Shown here in pieces: positions 43,701 to 52,700 of a stretch of 64,000 nucleotides of DNA. A program made the position numbers and the translations under genes. Origin of the DNA: Sweltsa coloradensis (taxonomy: Eukaryota; Arthropoda; Insecta; Plecoptera; Chloroperlidae). Location: NCBI GenBank assembly GCA_024449915.1, contig JAMZAV010000152.1, forward strand, positions 124,001 through 188,000, read 5' to 3'. Positions within the stretch are counted from its first letter, which is position 1, and each line of letters starts with the position of its first letter. The notes below the pieces were generated by a model. That model was not told the origin of the DNA. It saw nothing but the letters and a program-made list of their open reading frames with translations, and did no database searches.

Positions 43701-46700
43701 CTGAAAATCAGTTATGTTTCTGAGTGGGTATACCTATAAATACGAAATTATTTATTTCATTTTACTAGGAAAACGCTTAAGTCCCGCCGCGTTGTTGGAT
43801 GAGAGTAATTGGTGCATTGAGCTGCCATGTGTTATGAGGATTTCTGTTGTTCTGTGAAAAAATTATTACAAAGTCGAATAATTTTTTAAATTAATTAAAT
43901 TAAATAAAAAATTGACTTTATTTTTTAATTTTTTTATGAATCGTAATTTTAAAAAAAGGAAAAAATCGTAAAATTGCGATTTTCATAAGAAATAATTATT
44001 CGATTGCGCTCAAATTTTACAAGAATATATTAATTCATAAAATTAAGGTTCTGTGAAAAAATCATTAAAATCGAATTAAGCATGTAGGTGTTATAAGTCG
44101 AAGAAATATTTTAAAAATTGAAAAAATTCGTAAAATGGCGATTTTCATGAAAAATAATTTTCCGATTGCGCTCAAAAACGTGGCAGTTCTAAGTTCAGAG
44201 ATTTCGAAGGTCTCCATAAAATTTCATTGCAATCGGAGTATCGGTTTAGCCGGAATCGTGTTAACAAACAGACAAAAATACAGAAAGAAAGAAAGAAAAA
44301 AAAAAACATTCGGATTTTTTTTCTCCAGTGTAGTGAAATGGAATCTTCGCTTCGCTCGCTACGCTCGCTACGCTCATCCAATTATTTATTTATTTATTTA
44401 TTTATTTACGAAACACAAGCAGTGTTTACCGGCAAATAAAACCTAGAAATCCACCTAGTTGTTGTACGGGGATCGTCTAGTTCCCCTGCTCACCGCTATA
44501 TAGGGTAGTTCGCCTGAGGGAGTGAGGGTGTATTACATGGTATTTGCTGATCATTTAACTCAAGGGGTGGATGAAAGTCTTCTTAACGAACCTATGTACG
44601 TGTGTGGCTTGTTGATGAGGCAGCTCGCACTGCAGCACCTCGTACTGACGGGCTGTCTCACACTGCAGAACCTTGTACTGCGTCCTATACAGTTCGCCAT
44701 CAACTTATGTGATTTGTTTCATTACGTTTATTGACGAATAAAGTTCAATTAAAGAACATAACAAACGAAGTATACACTCGATCTTGTATCGATTGTCTAA
44801 AGTCTATCTATCCATGAAGTACAAAGTGACCATCGACGGACGCGTCGGGTATGGTTATGTGGCAGCTGCTAAGGGTTGTCGCGTGTAGTCGTAAAATAGA
44901 CCATCCTAGAAACTGAGGGTTTTATACCTGCTGTATTAATTTATTTATTGTTTTTTTTGTTTAATTGCAAATATCTAATAACGTTGTTGAAATATTAAGC
45001 GTGCGTCTTGAATTTCATTTTTTTGGACGAAATTCTACGATAAAAACTGACTGAGTTACGGATAATGCTTCTATAACATATTTTGATAATATTATATAAT
45101 AATATAATAATATTTATGTATTTCAGTCAGTTTTGATCGTAGACACTAGGGAAAAAAACACATTTCATAACTCAAGCTACACATTTGAACCACGTTATGA
45201 AATATTTGCAATTATAAAAAAAATATTTTGCTGAATAAATTATTTTCATCACAATAGATTTGAAATGGGCGAAGGCAGGTAGAAACAAACCCATGTTCGC
45301 TCCCAAGTTCGGTCACGCCAAAAAAGGTGGAAAGGGAAAAACGCAGACAATAGACGGGACGACCGATCCCGGTCTCGTCCGCCGATGGTCACTTTGTACC
45401 TCAAGGATGGATAGACTTTAGATTGTCTATAATGCAGTGCAACCAATGTAACGAATGTAACAAATGTAACAATTTAATTGGTTCTTAATCACAAATAAAT
45501 GTAACATAGAAACTTTGTTGAGAGACAAGAACACAAAAAGTTAAGAAGGATTAAAAGTTTGGCAGTATTCGTTTCCTAAAGTTATTTTAGATCAATGACA
45601 ATGCTGAAAGTTAGATGTTTTGTGAGTTATTGAAATTTTAAAGCATGTTTTGAAATTTCATAAAAATGTTGACAAAATTAAATAATTTTAAATAACTATT
45701 TTAGATTAATATCGAAATATAAATTTTTAATTGTTACTCGCAAAAGAAATTTAAAAAAAAATGGTCAACCAAACATCGGAAATTGAAATATGATAATGAC
45801 CAAATGGCCGGTGACAATTCACTCGCGGGTGACGACAGAATGAAACAAGCTAAGAAATATTATGAGCTGATTTGTCAGGACCAGAAATACAATGTCACCT
45901 TTATGCAAATCAATCCAGAAATTAAAAAAAAAACATCTTAGCGGGGTAAAGCTTCCGACCGGTTATTGGGAGACCGGTGTTCGTTACCCCGCCGAGATGG
46001 ATTTTGTAATTTCTGGATTGATTTACATAAAATCAATTACACCTACGGGAGTGTTTCCCGATTAATAAAACTGAGATACAATGTCACCGTTTACACATTC
46101 ACAACCCAATTAATGAATCTAAGTCCATATCAGAAATTAAAATTTTCTGCCTGAAGCGGCATTCCAACCCGAGGCCTTCTGCATTGGAAGCAGAGACTCT
46201 ACACACAACTTTAACCGGACTCTACAACAAAACTGTTATTTTATGAATTCGAGTATCTTATCTTATCGTGGACTGAGAGTTTGTAAGAACAAAGGTCTGT
46301 AACTTCTTTGTCTGACTCTGCGGTGATAAGGCCAAGAAGCTCAGTACAGAGCAAACTTTGTAGGTGCACGAGATTGTACAAAGTTTTAAAGGGAGATATG
46401 CCAAACAGCTTGGGGGGACTTTGATATCGCACAAGAAATACGTATGGACGCACACAACGAGAGAGGTTTAAATTTATTGTTTGACTTCTATTTTAGTCAA
46501 ATATATTTTACGACCGAATAAAAATTCTAAAACATTGAACCACTGAGTTTATTGTGAGTGGTCACGATTAGAAAAATGGGAAAGGGAGAAACCAAAGAAG
46601 AAAGCGAAACTCACAAATATTTAAGAGTCAGCTAAACCAATTTGAAACTTTTTTTTGAACTTTTCCTTTTTCAGTTGTCATCTGATCGATATGCAATTTT

Positions 46701-49700
46701 GCGGAATCGCAAGCAAGCATATGGTCACTCTTTTATAGTGAAAGATTACTAAACATTATTGCGCATTACGCACAAATATATTCCGAAATTTACCAATTTT
46801 GATAATTTTACAAAAATCCAAAACCTAAAAATCCATTTTTATTTATTTCGACTTTTTTGTGATGGTTAAAATAAATGTGCTTCTATCGAAGACTGTATAT
46901 ACATGACCATAACATATGTGCAAAGGCTGGTAACAATCTGATAAAAACTGGCTTCAGGAAAAGTTCCAGAAAAAAATCACTGCTATTGCAGACAAGGCTA
47001 ATTCGGAATAAACACAATGTATTATGTGCCTCGTTATTAGGACGACTCCAAAAGTCACCGATTACACATTTCTTAGCTAATTGGTGGATTAGTCCACATC
47101 AAACGTTACACAAAAAAATTACTAAATAAAAACAACCCACTAAAAACAGATTAACTAAAATTAAAGAAAAACAAGGCTACATTTTCATTGCAAATAATTT
47201 TGATTTTTACATTTAAATTGGTAATTTCAAATGTGTTTAAAGAGAAAGATTTATTATTTGGTGAATGTTTATTGTGTATTTCAATGTGTGTAAGTATGTT
47301 GTTTGTCAGTTATGCTATGATTTTCACTTGTGGAGTATTTGTACTCTGTTGTAATATGCATTTTAATAAATAAAGAAATAAGTAGATCTAAATACTGAAA
47401 AAACTTCATTAATAAGTAAAAGCTTAACACTTCATTCTCATCAAGATATTCTTTACTAAGGTGTCTTAAAATCTTAACCCACTGAAGTGTAAAGCTTTTT
47501 TGAATCGCATTGCGAAAATCGAACCCCGGACTCTTTCTAACCAACCAGCGTGTAATGTTACCATTAAAGTTAGAATCAACCTGCTTATTTTATTTCACCA
47601 ACAACTCGGTCAATACGACCCTTCCCTGAATTGAACAAAACAAGGCAATAAAACTGTTGAACCTCTAGTCTTGTTTTTGCGGAGAAACCGTAAATAAGGG
47701 AATTATGTCACCTAAAACCCTCGACTGGAATCTGTTGTCTTTGCCAGGGGATGTTTATTTCGGTTTTTACGTTAAAACATTCAACGTTTGCCTAAAATAA
47801 TCATGCTCGAACCGTAGTAGAGAAAACCTGCATTGTTATTTTTGGTGCTAGCTATATTATTTATTGCACGTTTAAATGCATCTCGACGTAGATTTAATCG
47901 GATTTACATAAAGTATTAAAACAACATGACACATTTCTTGGCAATACTCAATCATGATTGAACATACATTCAGGTATTGCCTACATTTATAACATGAGAT
48001 CAAGGGTTTGACGATAACTTTTGCTCCTTCATTTTTATCCAATCAAATGAAGAGGATGCAGGAGAACTGGATTACGAAGATGCAATATTAACGAAATTTA
48101 GTTAAAAACACAACTTGGGAAAGTGTAAATAATAATAATTTTCGTGGCAAGTCTGCCCAGGGTACGCAATTTCATGCCCCGCTTCAGGTGACTTACTATT
48201 AGGTATGTTGCGGATAGGACAATTATGAAGGGATGTCCGAGGGCTGTTTAAGAGGACTCAATCCTTTGCATTCGCATTAACGATTGAGGAAAACCTCGGG
48301 GAAAAAACTTCAGTCAGGAACCCATTAAAACCGGTTACCTTATTAATATCCATTTCGTAATTTATTTGGTTAGGGGATTTCAAATTTGTTTTGTTATTTT
48401 CTCATGCAAAATCAGCCAAAAACTTCACAAATATGTCACTTTTCAAGTGTTGCTTTTGAAGGTTGATAGTTCTAAGGGTGGGGGGGAGAAGTCCCCCCTG
48501 GACCCCTGCGATGTCCGGTTTGGTTGATTTTGCATGGAATAACATGCTGCATTTGATTAAGATATATTAAAGTTAAATGGTAGTGAATATAGGGCCGGTT
48601 ACAGCAAACTATAACACACAGATAACAAAAACTGTAGAAATACAGCCAAACCTTACACACTCAAAAGAAATGAGATCTAAAAAAAGGGCCAAGCTCATCT
48701 ACCCTTCCACATTTGCGCATTCTTAATTCATAAACTTACAGTGTCCCATAACAGCATCCTCGAAAAGCTTGGCAAAATAGAATTTGCAATTATTAATTTA
48801 AACGTAATAGTTCAACCAAGTTCTTTTTTCTAATTAATTTAAACGTAATAACATGCAAATTTTATTTTGCCAAGCTTTTCGAGGATGCTGTTATGGGACA
48901 CTGTACGTTTATGAATTAAGAATGCGCAAATGTGGAAGGGTAGATGAGCTTGGCCCTTTTTTTAGATCTAATTTCTTTTGAGTGTGTAAGGTTTGGCTGT
49001 ATTTCTACAAGTTTTTGTTATCTGTGTGATCTCATTACTTTTTCAAGTTCCATTGTAAAATTATTTGTTAAAATATTATAATTTTATCAAAGTTGATTTA
49101 ATTTCTATGGTATTAGCAATAACAAAAGGATGTAAAATATCTAGACCCGGATTCATGTACATCCTGGGTATAGGTGTATAACCATGGTATAACGACGGTA
49201 TAAGGACTGGACCCCAATTCTTGAGTTCGTGGAGATGAGTTGAAAACGCAATTAGAAAACGAAGTCGTTTTCGTTTTCGAAGGAATTGGTATTCTTGAAC
49301 GGTATCGTGGAAAACGTCATGGGCTGTTATTTACGTGGGGTGAGGTTCACGAAATCCATACAAGAGCTCGAAAACGTTCTATATTTATTCTAGATAGCAG
49401 TGCCTTCATAAAACGCGGGCCAATCGAAAGACGAGTTGCATGAAATGATTTGATTGTTGCAATTATGTAAACAAACAGATGATCACGCTCATATTCGACA
49501 CCTTGCTTCGACATTGTGTGTAGTAGCAAGCTGACTTTGATCATGGCTCAACATGGCTAAAAAGAAAAGAATATGTGTTTTATTTCGGAACATTTTTGTA
49601 TAGCCTTGGTGGACAATCATACTATTGTTTATCTGCATTAGGCTTTTAGTAATCAAAACTAGTTATTTGTGCAGGAAGTGTGTCAGAACTATGTTGTGCT

Positions 49701-52700
49701 GGCCTAAGGTTGGCTAGGCTTGTCAAACATGTAATGTAAGTAATAATTTTATCTAGTCCTATAGCCTAATGGAACTTTAGACCTACACTGTTGTATTATA
49801 AATAATTTTCTACATCTGGGCCTAGGTCAGGGACGGTTTCTGATTTGTTTTATGAGAGTATAATGACAACTTTTCTCATTTCACACATAGAAGCAAAATT
49901 TAAAATGTCCTCCATTTGTTTACGTATCGCACTTTCCCGCCTAACTCTGCTTATACCGTCAACAAGTGTCAAGTAACTATGGTTACTTGTTGATTGTATG
50001 CCTAGTGTTTAAGGCTTATTTAAAAACTTTATTTGGAAGCCTTCCAGCAAACTTTTTCAACTTTTTTTCAAAAGAGACTATATTACTATAACCTTAATGT
50101 CCATGTAAAATATGAACATTGTAGCCCCACCCGCCTGGTCAGAATCGCGGGCCGATTGAAACTGACGAATTAGATGTTACCACTAGATAACATCCTTAAA
50201 GTGATTTTGAGCATGTTTCAAGACATTTTTTCACCAAGAAGGAATGGTCGTACCCCAATAAAATTTGGCATGTGTTGTCAGGTACCTAAATCCCCTCGAT
50301 TGTGATAGTTTTCAAGTTCACATCACGTTACATGACGGCTGGGTAACACCTCGAAATCACCCCAACTCTGCTTGGTGTATAAGTTGCTTGAGTGTGTAGC
50401 GCACCGCGGCTTGGCTGCGGCGCCCTAACGGGCACCTAGAAAGCTGCAGTTGGTTTAGTTATCTTTCAGCTAGGGGGATTTAAAATCAACTGGACTGTGG
50501 AATATTTCTGGTTTAAATGTCAAGTTTTACAGCAACCGAAGATGAGTTGATGTACAGATTTATAATAATTGTTTGAACCACCTTCGTCTAGGCCCGGGGT
50601 AGAATATGGTCCAGAGCAAGGCACTGCAAGGCGACGAAAGAGAAAAATGTACATCTCGCAAAACATAGAAGCTACGGGCCCCGAAATTAGAGGTGAGCTC
50701 CGGCAGACATCGTCGGGGAACCTCCTCCCCCTTCCCTTGACGACCTCCTCGACGACGACCCCGACCCCGACCATGACAACACGAACGATGACGACTATGA
50801 CGACCGAGACGTGACAACCCACTTTCCTCCCCCTGCCCGTGGCTGTTTCAGACCAGCATGGGCCCCTCCACCCAATATCCCTTAGTCTAGAGTGGCGCAT
50901 TATGACCTTACGATTGACGCGCCCTTAATTTACATAATACAAAATAGACCTACTTACCAGCCCTTAGTGAAGTGTGTCACGATATACGCAACGTCCTGTG
51001 TGTTCTGTTTGATTTCTGTGCAGACGACCCTCATCTCTGCCTGGGTCTCATCCCTCCCTGTAAGTCCCAGAGGTTGGATGCCTAGAGGTTCGTGCTGCAT
51101 TATCTGGGGCTTCTTCATGGCTGAGGTGTTGGTGATGCGTAGAGTGGTGTTGTGCAGGTGGAAGGAGTAAGACCGGGTGTAGTTTAGAGTGTGCCAGTGT
51201 GAAGAGGACGTCAGCCAGAAGGGGAAGACGCACTTGTCGGGGGTAGAAGCTGTAATAGAAACAAGGATAAAATATCTAGATCTACAATGCACAAACAATC
51301 CAGATAGGCAAAAAATAACGGCAATCGGAAGACTTAGGTTCGATACTTCAATGATATTTTAAAAAATGTATGGATTGGTTTCCATATAGCTTAATCAATT
51401 AATTACACCTAACGCGGGACTGTTTCCCGATAAACAAAATTAAGGAAGTAGAGTAAAGTTTTTTAGAATTTAAAATAACCACAAAAAGGGATTTCGAAGA
51501 AGTATTCGCCCACCCCCCCTCCCCACCCCCCACCTCGCGGAACAATAATAAAAAGTTATAAATAAACAATTAACTCAAGACAGTTTTTAAATTTGTGTAT
51601 TTTCTATGACACTTCCGCCATGATGATGATGATGATGAATCGAATGTGGAAGTGATATATGAAAATTTACTTTTCAATAGAATTCGGTATGGCTTAATGT
51701 ACAAAATTTTAGTGCCGAGCGCTCTTCATCTACACCATAATCGGCCAGGCCAACTGGAATAAATTGGAAGCAGAGGATTTATATAAGTTAACATCGGGGA
51801 AATTTAACCTTGACATCAGCTGAGATGTAGTTCATAGGTCATCGTAGTAAAAGTTGGGATACAGTTTATGAATTAACAGCAATCTGATGATTCTATCCCA
51901 AGGTGCTAGTAGTTTTCGTTTAGAACTTGGTTATACTAAGGATATCGAAAACATAATTCCCAAAGGAACCAAACATGCTACTTAAAACGCTTTCTGATGA
52001 AAGTTGATTGTTGATGGTTTAATTCTTGCATTTATTTATTTATTTAATAAATTTAATTAATTAATTAATTTTACGTCTATCCTATTTAGTTAAAAAACTG
52101 ATTTACAAAGAAGGGCCAAATTAAAATTGTATTGATTATGATATGATTTCCCATTAAAAGTGCAAGAAACTCTTTCTATTTAGGGATTTGATGCCACAAA
52201 AATCTTTATTTGCTAAGACTAGGAAAACGCTTAAGTCCCGCCGCGTTGTTGGATGAGCGTAATTGGTGAATTGAGCTGCCATGTGTTTTGCGGATTTTCT
52301 GTTGTTCTGTGAAAAAATCAGAACTTTGTTGAAATTTTTTTTAAATTAAATCAAATTAAATAAAAAATTATCTTATTTTTTTTAATTAATCGTAATTTTA
52401 AAAAAGGAAAAAATAGTAATATTGAAATTTTCATAAGAAATAATTATTCGATTGCGCACAAATTTTACACGAATATATAAATTCTTAAAATTAAGGTTCT
52501 GTGAAAAAATCATTATAATCGGATAAAGCATGTAGGTGTTATAAGTCGAAGAAATTTTTTAAAAATCGAAAAAAATCGTAAAATTGCGATTTTCATGAGA
52601 AATAATTTTTCGATTGCGCTCAAAAACGTGGCAGTTCTTAGTTCAGAGATTTCGAAGGCCTCCATAAAATTTCATCGCAATCGGAGTGTCGGTTTAGCCG

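Noticed and set aside
44522..44734. 70-residue plus-strand frame MRVYYMVFADHLTQG...
   Set aside because: No motif, no splice or promoter support, and it lies between two repeats; cannot be told from chance.
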